A DNA stretch of 64,000 bases, from the NCBI GenBank assembly GCA_009760885.1, contig CM019713.1, positions 27,686,927-27,750,926 of the forward strand. The letters run 5' to 3'. How positions within the stretch are numbered: position 1 is the stretch's first letter; each line of letters starts with the position of its first letter. The DNA is from Achatina immaculata. Lineage: Eukaryota; Mollusca; Gastropoda; Stylommatophora; Achatinidae. The position numbers and the translations under genes are program-made. Shown piece after piece: positions 1 to 11,725 of this stretch. The notes beneath the pieces are model-generated. The model ran no database searches. It was not told the origin of the DNA and saw only the letters and a list, made by a program, of their open reading frames with translations.

Positions 1-1226
1 AGAATTGTACCAACACTTGAGGAAAAACTTCGGAAAGAGCAGGCCGGATTTAGGAAAGGAAGAGCATGCATAGACCATATATTTGTACTTAGACAAATAT
101 TAGAACAGGCACGTGAGTGGCATAGCACAACATATGCATTATTCATAGATTTTGAGAAAGCCTTTGACAGTGTCAACAGAGATGCACTGTGGAAAATCCT
201 AAGATGGCATGGCCTCCCCCATAAGATAGTTAATGTAATCAAAGCCCTATACGAGGGTTTTCAGTGCACAGTTATCTGTGGAGAACATACCTCCAGCAGC
301 GTTAGGGTACAAACAGGAGTAAAACAGGGATGTGTACTATCATCAACATTATTTATCTTGGCAGTAGATTGGTTAATGAAGGAGGCAACATCAGACAAAC
401 GCAGAGGATTACAATGGACCCTTGACACAGTGCTGGAGGACCTTGACTTTGCGGACGACATTTGTCTATTATCAAGCAGTCACAAAGATATGCAAGATAA
501 AATAAACAAGCTAACTCAAAATGCAAACAACATAGGACTAAAGATCAATGTAGGAAAGACAAAATTAATGAAGCAAAATGTGAACAACAGAAATGTACTC
601 AGAGCAGATAGCAAGAGGAGGTCAACGAATTTGTATACCTTGGCAGCAGAGTAGTAGAAAATGGAGACAGCACAGAGGACATCAACAGCAGACTTACTAG
701 AGCAAACCAGGCTTTTGCAATGCTGCAGAATATATGGAAATAAAAAAAACTAAGCATAAATATGAAAATCAGGATATTTAAGAGTAATGTTCTAAGTGTA
801 CTACTCTATGGAAGTGAATGCTGGAAAATCACCAAAACCATAGAAAACAAGTTGAATTCTTTCCAGACTAAATGTTTACGAAGAATTAGAAAAATATTTT
901 GGCCAAACACCATAAGAAATAACATCTTATTGGCAGAAATGCAGATGAAGCCACTGACAACAATTATTGAGGAAAGACGCTGGCGATGGTTGGGACATGT
1001 GCTCCGAATGACTGACAACTCACTACCAAATACAGCACTAAGATGGACACCACAGGGGAACAGAAGTAAGGGTAGACCAAAAGAGACATGGAGAAGAACA
1101 ACAGAAAGGATGTTGAGCAACAGAGGGCTCACCTGGGCAAGAGAAAAAAAAAGGCAAAGGACAGGCATTTGTGGAAAACCCTTGCGGAAGCCCCATGTGC
1201 CCTGGGCACTTAAGGTTCAGAGAGAG
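1..1226 (+). pseudogene. LINE-A reverse transcriptase fragment (non-LTR retrotransposon, RTE-like), 3' part
   Basis: The frame is open from the window edge to 654 and encodes reverse-transcriptase blocks: EQAGFRKGR, FIDFEKAFDSV, GVKQGCVLSS and the catalytic FADD box (an F-A-D-D form of YxDD). Next comes the thumb-like region, with YLGS in a shifted frame after about 615 and an in-frame stop near 739. A further open stretch (762-1232) carries YGSECWK, the WRWLGHVLRM motif and GRPKETWRR, which are typical of the C-terminal end of RTE/BovB-type LINEs. A last shift changes the C-terminus relative to the copy at 3799-4108. The copy runs off the left edge, so the endonuclease is not visible. It ends in GTTCAGAGAGA and passes straight into a 30-bp tandem array. 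It is dead because of at least two frameshifts and a stop. Assignment to the RTE-like group is from family knowledge; the exact clade is uncertain. Confidence 0.88.
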
Positions 1227-1740
1227 ATGTAGTTGAGCAAGATCTTTTGTTAGGTTATGTAGTTGAGCAAGATCTTTTGTTAGGTTATGTAATTGAGCAA
1301 GATCTTTTGTTAAGCTATGTAGTTGAGCAAGATCTTTTATTAGGTTATGTAGTTGAGCAAGATCTTTTGTTAGGTTATGTAGTTGAGCAAGATCTTTTGT
1401 TAGGTTATTTATTTGAGCAAGCTCTTTTGTAAGGTTATTTAGTTGAGCAAGATCTTTTGTTAGGTTATGTAGTTTAGCAAGATCTTTCGTCAGGTAATGT
1501 ACTTGAGCAAGATCTCTTGTTAGGTTATGTAGTTGAGCAAGCTGTTTTGTTAGGTTATGTAGTTTAGCAAGATCGTTCGCCAGGTTATGTAGATGAGCAA
1601 GATCTTTTGTTAGGTTATGTAGTTGAGCAAGATCTTTCATCAGGTTATGCAGCTGAGCAAGCTCTTTCTTTGGGCTATGTAGTTGAGCAAGATCGTTATT
1701 TAGGCTTTGTAGTTGAGCAAGATCTTTCGGTTCCTATGGT
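1227..1740. repeat. 30-bp minisatellite, about 17 copies
   Basis: The monomer is about AGTTGAGCAAGATCTTTTGT plus TAGGTTATGT. Because 30 is divisible by 3, the array is open in several frames; the - strand reads as a 10-residue repeat resembling DLAQLHNLTK. It starts exactly where the LINE-A 3' end GTTCAGAGAGA stops, so it probably arose at the retrotransposon tail. Units diverge toward the right end. There is no reason to call the open frames genes. Confidence 0.9.
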
Positions 1741-2344
1741 AGCTGCATTAACTCTTAGATAGTTTAGTCGTGCAGAAAGTTATTCATCAAGTACAGGTTT
1801 GCCATATTCTGTTAATGAAAAACCCGGGCATTTTTCTCAGGCTGAAAAAAAAGAAAAGATAAGATAAGATAAAATATTCCAGTATCGTCACTCATTACTA
1901 ACAAAGAATAAATAGACATGTCCTAAGATCTAAGAGTTTGTTTTCGAACAGTATATTTAAAGGAAGAATATAAGTTTATATATGCGTAATACCTATGTTT
2001 AGTTTTTTATATACTTTGAATGCATTTTGAAATTAAAATAGCTCAAAATTAATTCATGGGTCGTAGAACATTCTGTATCTGAGTACAAACTTATTCTACT
2101 TTCAAGATCCTGCATTATTCTGCCATCCTGCGCCTTGTTCCTGGTATTTATCCGACTTCAAAGTTCTGGAAAGAAGATCTTGCCGCTGACTGTCATAATC
2201 ATGGAATTCTCAGCAGCTCATTCCATAATTAAAAGCACATTTAATTATATGCTTCAGCTGTTGAGACATGAAGGCGATTTCGTTCCTCTGTCTATTGCAT
2301 ATTCATGAGGGGAAAATACCCTTTCCATACTGGCATTATGTCCA
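1741..2344. other. No recognised feature
   Basis: AT-rich sequence. I see no coherent ORF, tandem array or recognisable repeat here apart from a short AAGATAAGATAAGATAAA run near 1855. The right part may include eroded flank of the hAT element that follows. Confidence 0.5.
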
Positions 2345-3588
2345 GGAACACTAAAGATAAATTGACACAATTTTAGTACCTCCGCGTACTGCTTCAAAAG
2401 ATTCGGACTGTCCAAAGAAATATGTCAACTTCTCCTGACTGGATCCGCTATTCCAGCTGTCCTTCACCTTTGTGAGTACTGCAGTACAATGCTTCGTATA
2501 TGTGAACTGATCAAACAATATGAATCTTCCAATGGCTGCCCCTTGTCTTGCAGAAACTTTACAAGAAAAGTTTTTCCACTTCAAACCATTCTGATACGGA
2601 GCCTAACAGCATCCAACTACAGATGGAAAATTCACTGAAGGGTGTCAACCACATCTGTATATAAGCATGACATGTTTCATAAAACTCCCCTACCTCAACA
2701 TATAATCTATTTATATCTACAGTTGATAGGTCTACTTCATCTTCTGCTTGTTTCACAATAGATTTCGCTTGTAGAGGAATACATCTTTCTTCTTTCCGCT
2801 GATTTATCAATGTAAGGGTTTCCTATAAAATTACACCTACTTCCACGACGCTACTGTATGTCTTCACCAGTTTAAGCACTTGTTTATTAAATACATTCAT
2901 CCGGCTTTGGACAAATAAAAGATAGGGTTCCCTTGGGGGATTTTCAAACAGGGTTATCAAGACTTTTGGTGCTTTTTCGTCTGAAAGGAAAAAACGATTT
3001 TAGTGCTTCATAAAGTTGTAGCACTCTTCCCGCTGCAGGAAGCAAAGATAACCATCTTGTTTTTTGTATGTGACAGCAATTTGCCATATTCTTCATCCAT
3101 CCATTCTCAGAATTCTTTCAGGCGCTCCGTACTTACTGTATATATTTAGGAATAATTGAACAGTTTAATCATTATAGTTTCCACGTTCTACGTTTAGAAC
3201 ATCAGCTGCTATCTTTACCGCATTATGAAGTATGTGGGCAGGGTATCCAACTCTGAGAAGGTTTTCATTTAGTTCACTCTTCAATTTTGTGAATACATTA
3301 TTCGTATCATCTCGTTGTAATAAATCACATTATTCTTGACGTTATCGCCACAGAACTTTATGTATTTACATTTCTCATTACATTGTTTTTATCTACGCAT
3401 TAATACAGTAAGTGCTCATTTCAGAAGCACTTTCGCTTTTTTAAATGAACTCAGTTTAAGCACTTGTATAGTCATACCATTTTTAGAAATAAAGTAATGA
3501 ACAATTAATGGCAAAATTTTCTCGGCACCATGGTTACTAGCGTCGGTCGCAATGCTAAAATAGTGGGCATTTGCTAAATCATCACATA

Positions 3589-3591
<3 letters not shown>

Positions 3592-3632
<41 letters not shown>
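3592..3632. repeat. (GT)n microsatellite inside the hAT pseudogene
   Basis: About 20 GT units. On the - strand they read as Thr-His codons lying between a recognisable hAT segment (GRTKATPIVKSSLAT) and the LCDDLANAHYFSIATDASN block, so the repeat expanded inside the old coding frame. Confidence 0.95.
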
Positions 3633-3634
<2 letters not shown>

Positions 3635-3798
3635 TAGCTAAACTGGATTTTACTATTGGTGTTGCTTTAGTTCTCCCTAATGCCATATTTTGTTTGTCTT
3701 TTTGCTGTTTTTGGGATCATTAAAAGTTTTAGAGTTTAACTTGGTAGTGCAATCCATTGATGTGAACGACATATGAATTGTAATCGTGTAGTAGCACA

Positions 3799-4051
3799 TG
3801 AAGCCACTGACAACAATTATTGAGGAAAGACGCTGGCGATGGTTGGGACATGTGCTCCGAATGACTGACAACTTACTACCAAAAATAGCACTAAGATGGA
3901 CACCACAGGGGAACAGAAGTAAGGGTAGACCAAAAGAGACATGGAGAAGAACAACAGAAAGGATGCTGGGCAAGAGCAGAAAAAAAAAGGCGAAGGACAG
4001 GCATTTGTGGAAAACCCTTGCAGAAGCCCCATGTGCCCTGGGCACTTAAGG

Positions 4052-4108
<57 letters not shown>
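3799..4108 (+). mobile_element. 5'-truncated LINE-A copy with (GA)n tail
   Basis: Encodes only the LINE-A C-terminus (PLTTIIEERRWRWLGHVLRM, GRPKETWRRTTERML), ending at a stop at 4047-4049, then CTTAAGGTTC and a pure (GA)n tail of about 55 bases. It is flanked by the 9-bp direct repeat AGTAGCACA at 3790-3798 and 4109-4117, a target-site duplication. Unlike the copy at the left edge, the C-terminus here stays in frame (K-A-K-D-R-H-L-W-K, then APCALGT). Heavy 5' truncation is normal for LINE target-primed integration. Confidence 0.88.
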
Positions 4109-4113
<5 letters not shown>

Positions 4114-4383
4114 CACACTGTCAATGACGCCGCTTGTACAGACTTTTCCTGTTCAGAAGATTTGTGCACAAAATTACTGTCCAGTCTTTTAGAAGAATTT
4201 CTGTCTGATTTATGCTTTTCGCTTGCTACGTGGTCTTTTACACCCGATCTTCCGCCATGTTCAGTGGCAGTGTAATGCTTACAAACTTTACGTTGTGCTT
4301 CATATTTATTTCCCATTTGATTTATAAAAACCATTCCTGTGAATATTTTTCCTTAAATGAACACTTTCCTTTACGCATTTTGA

Positions 4384-5310
4384 AAAAAAACTTCTTGCAG
4401 TTATTGCTACACCATTAATATTTTATTTTTAAAAGAACGTTGGTTTCTCTCAAAACCAACAACAGTAAAAATGACTTATTTTTTCTATATTTCTCTAGTC
4501 ATAAATCTCGAAGAGACATTATCCAGAAATACGTTATCGATTTTCAGAGTTATGACGGGAATAATGGTAAAACATATATTTTGCTCATCAAAGCACATAA
4601 AGATTGCAACCACTGTAAACAGTAAGACAGCGGACAGGGAAGATGTCGAAACTTGACTGAAGTAATTCCTTAATAACCAGAGTTTGAGTTTTGCAATACA
4701 GATCCTTGTTTTCTATTGGCGCAGAGCTACAAAGTAGAAAAAGCATAATGCCAACAGAAAACGTCTCTCTCGCGAACACAACCGAATGAAAAACGAAATA
4801 AGACGAAACCGCACGAAATGTAAGCCAAATCCAACTCGAGGAAAGGGATAAGAAATTAAACTTCCATTGTATTGTTGTTGCTTTAAAATGTGCACAACAG
4901 TTCTGCCAACCTGACATCGTAGGGCACTCGAATGCAAAATTCTTTCATTTGAAAGGAAAAACAAAAAACCAGGACAAATAAGCGCCTCAAAAGCATTAAA
5001 CCGGGGCCGTCCTGGAAAACAGGGACGTCTGGAAACTCTAAACGTGTATTGCTGTTTTGTTTGAGATATCATCTGCCATATTTGGCCCATATCTGCTGTT
5101 TCCATCGTCATCCTATGTCGTGTAATAAACATGCGTGCGTTATGAAAGCATAGACTCACTCACTCCATTATCTTTATTTGCCACCTTAGTTTTCGTGCTC
5201 CTGGGTTGCCTAAACAGAGTGTATTATCTCAGGAATTGTTTTGGCCACGTAACTGGTGTATTTTGCAGATCGATAATCTTCGATGGCCTGCCACTGGCAT
5301 GGGTAATATA
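4384..5310. other. No supported gene
   Basis: Several ORFs of 60-150 codons occur on both strands, for example a - strand ORF at 4713-5159. None shows a recognisable domain, biased composition or splice context. I treat them as chance. Confidence 0.5.
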
Positions 5311-5545
5311 ATTCGGTTTTCATTTTATGTCCAATTTATCATTCGGCTATCACGTTATGTCCAATTTATCATTAAGTTATCACTTTACGACAAATTTATT
5401 ATTCGGTTTTCACTCTGTGGTCATTTTTCACTGCGTTTTCACTTTATGTCCAACTTCTCAGTCAGTTAGCACTTTATGTCCAGTTTATCATTCCTTACAG
5501 TTTTATATCAAATTTATCATTCGCTTATCAATTTATATCCATTAA
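5311..5545. repeat. 30-bp degenerate minisatellite, about 8 copies
   Basis: The consensus is near ATTCGGTTTTCACTTTATGT plus CCAATTTATC. Units diverge strongly toward the 3' side, which suggests an old array. Confidence 0.85.
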
Positions 5546-6590
5546 GTTTTTCTTTATAATAAATCTCATTTATTTAGTAATAGTATTTTAAAAACAAAAT
5601 ATCCAGATTCATAGATAACAAGCATACACTATATTAATATTTTTTAATACATCGCAATTGGTTAACATTATAAGTGTTAATCATAACAAATTTAATATAA
5701 TCTTATGTCATGAAAATGAACAACAACTGCCATGTGAAATATAATATTCAAACAATATTTAGAGATCGTTTGAAAGAATGAATCTTCCTTTTAAAAATGG
5801 TCCCAAAATGACGGATATCATGAATATTAAGTGCCATCATCGAAACTAACGTCATATCCCATCATTTGTGGTGTTATTATCATTATTATTGCTATCATAT
5901 TTTTTGTTTTGCCCCGTCGTCTTTGTTATCATTTTAGCCATCAAGACCGTTGACACTTGGTCATGTCTTCCACTATTTCGGGTACAGATCAATAGGGTCA
6001 CTTCCAACTCACAGGTTTCCTAATGCAAATTTTCTTATCTCTGCACGACTGACCCACCTCGATCAGTTCCACAGCGTCGAATCGCTTCTCTCAACGTTGT
6101 CGCTAAATCAGCGCAAGGGGTTCCGTAGTCGGCCATTCCTGATGGCAGAATGATGGGACTCTGCAAGAGGTACCGAGTTTCCACGTCTGTCACTGCCTGT
6201 GTCTTCTTATTTTAAAAATCGGTCCCCTCTTGATCTAGGAGTTTCAGATCAATCTTTCCTACAGCCGATGATGTATGATGCATCTGCGCTAATGAAGATC
6301 TGCTGCAAAGCTCTCATAGAAACAGTAGCGAAGTACAAGTGTTACGCCTTGTTCAGACATTACTACTGTGTGCTACGTTTTAAGGAATAAAACTAGTCTT
6401 ATATTTCTCGTCTAGATTATTTGTCATTATTACTTCTGATATATTTATTGCATACATAATAATAAATAAATAACCTATTTATTGCAAGAGCAGAAACTTA
6501 ACATTGAAGACAATGATTTATCAGACTTAGCATTCTCTTATACGAGTCTGAAGCATGGGACACATTTAAAAGGCATGAGGGAAAAACATT
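5546..6590. other. No supported feature
   Basis: AT-rich with short poor-quality ORFs (5950-6153, 6199-6390). No array, domain or RNA gene is recognised. Confidence 0.5.
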
Positions 6591-6594
6591 TTTT

Positions 6595-7142
6595 TTAAAA
6601 ATTCGCGGTTTGCATCTTCACTGCCCTCACAGAATAATGAGCACGAAGTGGCAAGATAAGGCAGCCAACACTGAGCACGAAGTGGCAAGATAAGGCAGCC
6701 AACACTGAGCACGAAGTGGCAAGATAAGGCAGCCAACACTGAGCACGAAGTGGCAAGATAAGGCAGCCAACACTGAGCACGAAGTGGCAAGATAAGGCAG
6801 CCAACACTGAGCACGAAGTGGCAAGATAAGGCAGCCAACACTGAGGTTCTGCAACCTGCCAAGCTTACGGTACCAAGCAGTAGGCTGAGATGGCTGGGAC
6901 ATGTAACAAGAATGGATGGCAACCGCATTCCCTAACAAGTTTTGTACGGTGAACTTACGGCGGGTTAGTGGTCACGTGGTAGACTTGAACTGAGATAAGA
7001 TGTTTTATGCCATCAGTGAGAGACTTTTCTTGTCCGTCATTACGTCTGGAAAGAACTTGCAGAAGGTGGCGTAAAGGCGCAACATCAATCGAGGAGGACA
7101 TGAGGACGAAACTTAAAGTTAAAAGGCGCAAGTTGAAATAGT
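6595..7142 (+). pseudogene. Decayed non-LTR retrotransposon C-terminus (LINE-D) with internal minisatellite
   Basis: Read on the + strand in shifting frames: HRIMSTKWQDKAANTEVL, then SSRLRWLGHVTRMDGNRIP, QVLYGEL, and later EEDMRTKLKVKRRKLK. This order (WQDKxxNTEVL, LRWLGHVxRM, RIPxxxLYGEL) is the familiar C-terminal tail of another LINE group in invertebrates, different from LINE-A/B/C here. Stops and frameshifts make it a relic. The STKWQDKAANT stretch has been amplified into a 34-bp array. Confidence 0.75.
6638..6844. repeat. 34-bp minisatellite, 6 near-identical copies, inside LINE-D
   Basis: The unit is GAGCACGAAGTGGCAAGATA plus AGGCAGCCAACACT. It is the LINE-D codon stretch for STKWQDKAANT. 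Because 34 is not a multiple of 3, each copy shifts frame, so on the - strand the same residue string recurs in three overlapping ORFs. Near identity suggests recent expansion. Confidence 0.93.
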
Positions 7143-8595
7143 AGGCCGCTGGGCCTAAGTCCTGACGTGCGCACACGGCACCAGATAAGCCCGTATTATC
7201 CCAGATGATTAGTCTTCTCGTGGAGTACAATTTTCATTATAGAAATTACTTATTGCTGTTGGTGCTAGAAGACAACCTAATTTTCTATGTTACACATTAA
7301 GAAAATTCAACAAGACTCCCAAGCACACAACTCCACCGAAGAATATTGATACAACAACTTAACTGAACTTGGCAGTCTCCTAACATAAACAAAACTTGCC
7401 AAACAGTGAAGGTTTCAACAAACCCGGTGGTGTAATTTACATCAGACAAGACAGGTTTATTAATGGATAGAATGAAGGGTGAAACTGTGAGGATGAATAA
7501 CAATCACTGCCACAAGGCAGGAAACATAGAACGCAATGACAGAAAAAAAACTTCCTGGCAAGAGAAGAACTTCGCCATATGGGAACAAAGCCATGGTTAA
7601 AAAATAAGAAAAGTTACATACTTACAATTCTCAATGAATACAACCTCACTTCCAACTTCCCTCCAAAAAACTGAAATAACTCAAAACACTGACTAACTCG
7701 TAACTATCAACTTGGCTCTGACCTAACCCATGCTCTGGCTATTTCTAGCTCTTCTACTCCCAAAATTCAGTTTTATAATCTCTGCTAAAGCCCTCAACTA
7801 TCTCGTGATTCTCACTTTCTCCCACGCTATCAACAGTTGCGTGAATTCCACTACTCATTATAAGCTTGCTCTATATTTCAGTAGAAAGTCTCGTGGAAAA
7901 CTTAAGTTTCTCTAATAAACTAAGTTATAGAAAACTTTTAACTCATTTATCACGAGCTTTTTTTCTAAACTCTTGCGAGCTGTAAACAAGACACTCAAGG
8001 GGGAAGTACTGCAGGCATTCGTACTTTAACTGGTTACGACCCTTACACTAATGGCTATTCTGCCATAAAGCTCAATGAAACTGGATCTTGAGCCATAAAC
8101 ACTGTCTTTATGGTGGGTTATGCAAATCCAACACTGTGGTAGATCTAGTTATGCGAGATGCTGTTCGGTAAGATGATGTTCTGCTAAACCCACAGCAGCT
8201 GATACCTGCTTTCTTTAAAACCTTATCTTCAGATTAAAACGCGATAGTATTTTTGCTATGGTGATTTTTATGCGTATTGATATATTTTGTGCTATATAGT
8301 TGTACTCAGAAAATGACGTGTTCTCCAGAACAATAGGTCTATTGTTATTGTCAGTGTTGTTAATGATACTGTTCGTGTTATAGGATTCATTCATTCATTC
8401 ATTTGAATGTCCCTTGTGGATTACAAGGTGGTTGACTGGATGGAGAGATGTACTTACTTAGCTTTCTTTAAGAAGTCGATTCTGTTGTATCTGAAGGAAA
8501 GAAGAAACTATGTAGCAAAATCACCAGAGAATCTATCCAGTATTGTACATCACGGGAGTGTCATCACAGATACTGTGCAGTATTGCAGATCAGGG
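7143..8595. other. No supported gene; one short repeat trace
   Basis: No recognisable coding region. A (CATT)n run at about 8388-8405 followed by TGAATGTCCCTTG resembles the extreme 3' end of LINE-C on the - strand, but only about 25 bases match. Confidence 0.4.
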
Positions 8596-8696
8596 GTTTT
8601 GTTGGTCTAACCAAGCATAATATTCATGGCAGACTGATGACACTGTTTTGTTGGTCTAACCAAGCATAATACTCATGGCAGACTGATAACGCTGTT
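8596..8696. repeat. About 50-bp direct duplication
   Basis: The block TTTGTTGGTCTAACCAAGCA plus TAATA-TCATGGCAGACTGA occurs twice back to back with few differences. Confidence 0.85.
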
Positions 8697-8904
8697 TTGT
8701 TTTGCAAGGTCCAGCTCCCCCTGCGCTTGCTCTCCTTGTTATCTGATTTTTTTTAAAAACACAAAATGTGTATATCAGTGCGTGATGAAGCAACAGCATA
8801 CAGTTAGTTTCTTAACAGTTGCATCGAATATCAAGAACAGAAAAAAGCAACTGCAAGAATATTACAGTGCAAAATGTGCAAATAAATATGGAGAGTGGTT
8901 ACGT

Positions 8905-9040
8905 GTAGTGGTTTGGGAAACACTCTTAGTGGTTTGGGAAACACTCTTAGTGGTTTGGGAAACACTCTTGGTGGTTTGGGAAACACTCTTGGTGGTTTGG
9001 GAAACACTCTTAGTGGTTTGTGAAACATTCTTAGTGGTCT
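8905..9040. repeat. 21-bp minisatellite, about 6 copies
   Basis: The unit is GTGGTTTGGGAAACACTCTT plus A or G. It reads as a seven-residue VVWETLL repeat on the + strand and KPxRVFP on the - strand because 21 is divisible by 3. The small ORF around it (8782-9129) has no other sign of coding. Confidence 0.9.
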
Positions 9041-10214
9041 GGGTGTGGATACATGCGCGCTTCGCTTGGTTTCTGGATGTCTTTTCTTCTGCTGAAGTGA
9101 AAGATGTGGGTCTTTGTATTTTTCGATAGTTTAATCATCTCACGTATATATTTATCAATTCTCGACAGCCAAGTCAGGCCCCAGGATAAGTTACTATTAG
9201 GCCCTATTCAAATATGAATTTTGTCTCGTATAAGAAAAAAAAAGAGCAAGACCTTTGGGCCCTCAACAAGAACCTCGGCTTCTCTTTCTCTCTCTCTCTC
9301 TCTCTCGCTGGTGATAGAAATGTTCTGCGTTTGAATTCTATGCTCTATCATTTATTAAGTGTCGCTGTATTCTCCATTATTGTACACGTGCCGTTAAAAT
9401 GAGCTTTGAGCTAAATGCCTGGGTGAGCTGGCTGTATGTACAGTGGCAGAAGGACACATGATAGATCGAACAGACACTGTTAATGGCCTTCTGAGAGTGC
9501 AGAGCTCGGAAGATTCAGACGGGAACGATAAAATGCCATCTGTGTTCAGGTTGAAAAAAAAAGCTGAGAGGAAAATCTGATAACGTCGAGACGTGAACGT
9601 TATGTGATGGACACAAGTAGAACTGCAATTAAATATAGATTTATTATCATCAGATGCTGAGTACTAATTGAATATCAAAGAGAAGATCGGATAACGTACG
9701 GGTTTTTCTGAATAATCTCAGCTCTAGGTAATCAAAGGTAGAGGCCACTGCAGAGAGTTCCGTCTAAAACTACAAAGAGATTATATACTTGATAAACAGT
9801 CCACGAAACCAGTACAATAAAAGAAATATATAACTGGGAGATAGTTACCAACGTTTTATTTCCCAGGTGTGTAAGTACGTGGCGTGGATGGTAGGTCTGT
9901 GGTGCTGCGAATGGCACTGGAGTAGAAGGTGTTGAATTGATGGTGGGAAAGACCTCTTAGGGGGAAAATGAAGTATTTAATTTATTGTCCCTGTTTACGT
10001 GGCAGTGTCGTGTCCTAAAGTTATCATTCTCACTCACTCCACCGCAAAGCTACGGTTGGAATGTGAGACAAGGCTTTATTGTCTGAAGGATATCCTGCGC
10101 TTTGTTCTGCAGAGAATCTAGTGGTACAGTATGAACAGGCAGGTCAATTACAACGTTCAGCTGTCCGGACTTTTATTAGACGTCTCTGAAACAAATATCC
10201 TTAAACGTTTGGTA
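9041..10214. other. No supported gene; short (TC)n at 9283-9305
   Basis: Only a short (CT)n tract is clear. The rest is unassigned unique-looking sequence. Confidence 0.5.
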
Positions 10215-10557
10215 GGACATTCATCATCATTATGATTAGGTGCAGTTGCGGAAGGCGGGAGCGGCCATGTATCTCCACAGATTTCGGTCCTCGATATTTT
10301 TCATTAGCTCAGGTGGGTTTTTTTTCTTCTTTTTGTATACTGCGGCCGCGGTAGCCTGTCCATGACTTTTTTTTTTCTCTTGATCTTCCCCTGCTTCTCT
10401 TCCCATTTAACTTTCCTGTTGTTCTGGTGGCTTCAAGCCCTCCCCTTCTCTTTGTATGTCTGATGAATGAAGACTGTGGTTTTCTTATAGATTTAATAAG
10501 GTTCCTTTCCACATTTGCTTTTGTTAAACATTCCTGTTGATCATATGAGCTGTCCAT
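10215..10557 (-). pseudogene. LINE C-terminal remnant
   Basis: On the - strand: LTKANVERNLIKSIRK, SFIRHTKRRGGLEATR, GKLNGKRSRGRSREKK, then, after shifts, EDRNLWRYMAAPAFRNCT. This is the usual order of an RTE-like LINE C-terminus (RRGGLE, GKRSRGR, RxxWRxMAA), degraded by a poly-T expansion near 10318-10378 and frameshifts. Confidence 0.7.
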
Positions 10558-10573
10558 GGCACTCTTAGCATTC

Positions 10574-10745
10574 TTCTAAGTGTTGTGCACTTTGCAGACT
10601 GATTTTAGTCGCATATAGAGCCAGGTATGTGCCCTATGTTTTACACTTTACAGACTAATTAGTCGCATATAGAGCCATGTATATGCCCTATGTTGTACAC
10701 TTTACAAACTGATTACTGTCGCATATAGAACCAGATATATCCCCA
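10574..10745. repeat. About 57-bp direct repeat, 3 copies
   Basis: Three diverged copies of a unit containing ACTTTACAGACTGATTA, GTCGCATATAGAGCCA and TATGCCCTATGTT. Confidence 0.8.
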
Positions 10746-11312
10746 ACCTTTGCCTACGGAAATGATTTTTCTTGATATTTGTTTGCTTGTAGACTTTAAC
10801 GAAGAGATATAATCACATCTGTACAGTGTTCTCCCTTCGTCTGAACTACAAGTAACACACAAGATTTGATTCACTTCATCGATTATTCCTATTTGAACTC
10901 CAATGCCATTCAAGAAATTCCCCGGCTCCTTACAAAGAGCAATTGCCAACGAGGTCTGATAAAGTGGGGCTGGAAATGATTAGGGAGACCTTTGTAAACC
11001 GTTGTTTGCTTCTCAAGTGAGATTGCCGAAGACATTGTGCTGGGTGTGGAATGTAGTTACTTGGCTGAGGGAGGTAACGAAGTGAACGAGTGAGAATTTT
11101 GGTGAAGAACTGTGCCCTAACTTTCGTCCTTCTCCTTGAAAGCGTTATCACATCCTCCATCCTCGTATGTGGTGACCACATGTAGGTGTGCAGCAAACTG
11201 TTAAAAAACACTGGGAGGGTGCATGTTATGTAGTCTGGTGAGACTCTTCTAGTACGTTAGACTGATTCAGAATTTACTCTTGGTCGCTTCAAAGTAAACA
11301 GTAGCACAAGAA
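10746..11312. other. No supported feature
   Basis: No domain-bearing ORF. The - strand ORFs (10713-10949, 10930-11211) look like chance. Confidence 0.5.
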
Positions 11313-11560
11313 ACTACTAGGTGAATTAAACGACATAAAGCAATATAAGCAACTCCTAAATGACTTAAAGAATATAAAGGAATACAAGCAGATACTAAGT
11401 GAATGAAGGGATATAAAAGAATACAAGCAACTTCTAAGAGAAATAAAGGATATAAAGAAATACAATCAACTTTTAAAAGCAATAAAAGATATAAAGGAAT
11501 ACAATAAACTTCTAAGATAAATAAAGAATATAAAGGAATACAAACAACTGCGAAGTGAAA
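11313..11560. repeat. 39-bp minisatellite, about 6 copies
   Basis: A purine-rich unit near CTAAGTGAAATAAAGGATAT plus AAAGGAATACAAGCAACTT. It is translatable as a 13-residue repeat on the - strand (ORF 11267-11659), which I regard as a by-product of the period. Confidence 0.88.
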
Positions 11561-11680
11561 TAAAAAAGGACTAGTGGGTGGTCCAAACCCACTGTTTTTT
11601 TTTACATACAATACACCAACACTTCCACCCTCAGCTTTCAGCCCCATCCACCCCCACACTCACACGTTACTACTATAATC

Positions 11681-11681
11681 G

Positions 11682-11720
<39 letters not shown>
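11681..11720. repeat. (ATT)n microsatellite
   Basis: An uninterrupted run of about 12 ATT units. Confidence 0.95.

Positions 11721-11725
<5 letters not shown>

Larger units (their letters stand above)
2345..4383 (-). pseudogene. Decayed hAT-type transposase (ZBED/ZNF862-like), interrupted
   Basis: Read on the - strand from about 4383 down to 2345. It opens with a CSFKEKY..EW motif. A BED-like zinc finger follows at about 4300-4205 (VCKHY, HGGRSGVKDH, S-KHK). Next are SLDC-like SMDCTTKLNSKTF (about 3760-3730), the catalytic-core block FSIATDASNHGAEK (about 3560-3520), FCGDN (about 3350) and PAHILHNAVKIAAD (about 3245-3205). Then TRWLSLLPAAGR lies near 3050, and two C-terminal blocks at 2810-2559 and 2584-2351. 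Domain order matches the zinc-finger hAT transposases common in animal genomes. It carries several frameshifts and stops, a (GT)n expansion at about 3592-3632 inside the frame, and a LINE-A insertion at 3799-4108. No terminal inverted repeats were found. The family call is strong; which hAT lineage is uncertain. Confidence 0.8.

Noticed and set aside
358..654. 98-codon ORF as a complete small gene
   Set aside because: The same frame is open back to base 1 and carries upstream RT motifs; it is part of LINE-A.
1038..1640. 200-codon - strand ORF with DLAQLHNLTK repeats
   Set aside because: It is the 30-bp array read in frame, plus antisense LINE-A. No independent coding evidence.
4713..5159. 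148-codon - strand ORF
   Set aside because: No domain, no repeat link, overlapped by other ORFs; length is within chance for this region.
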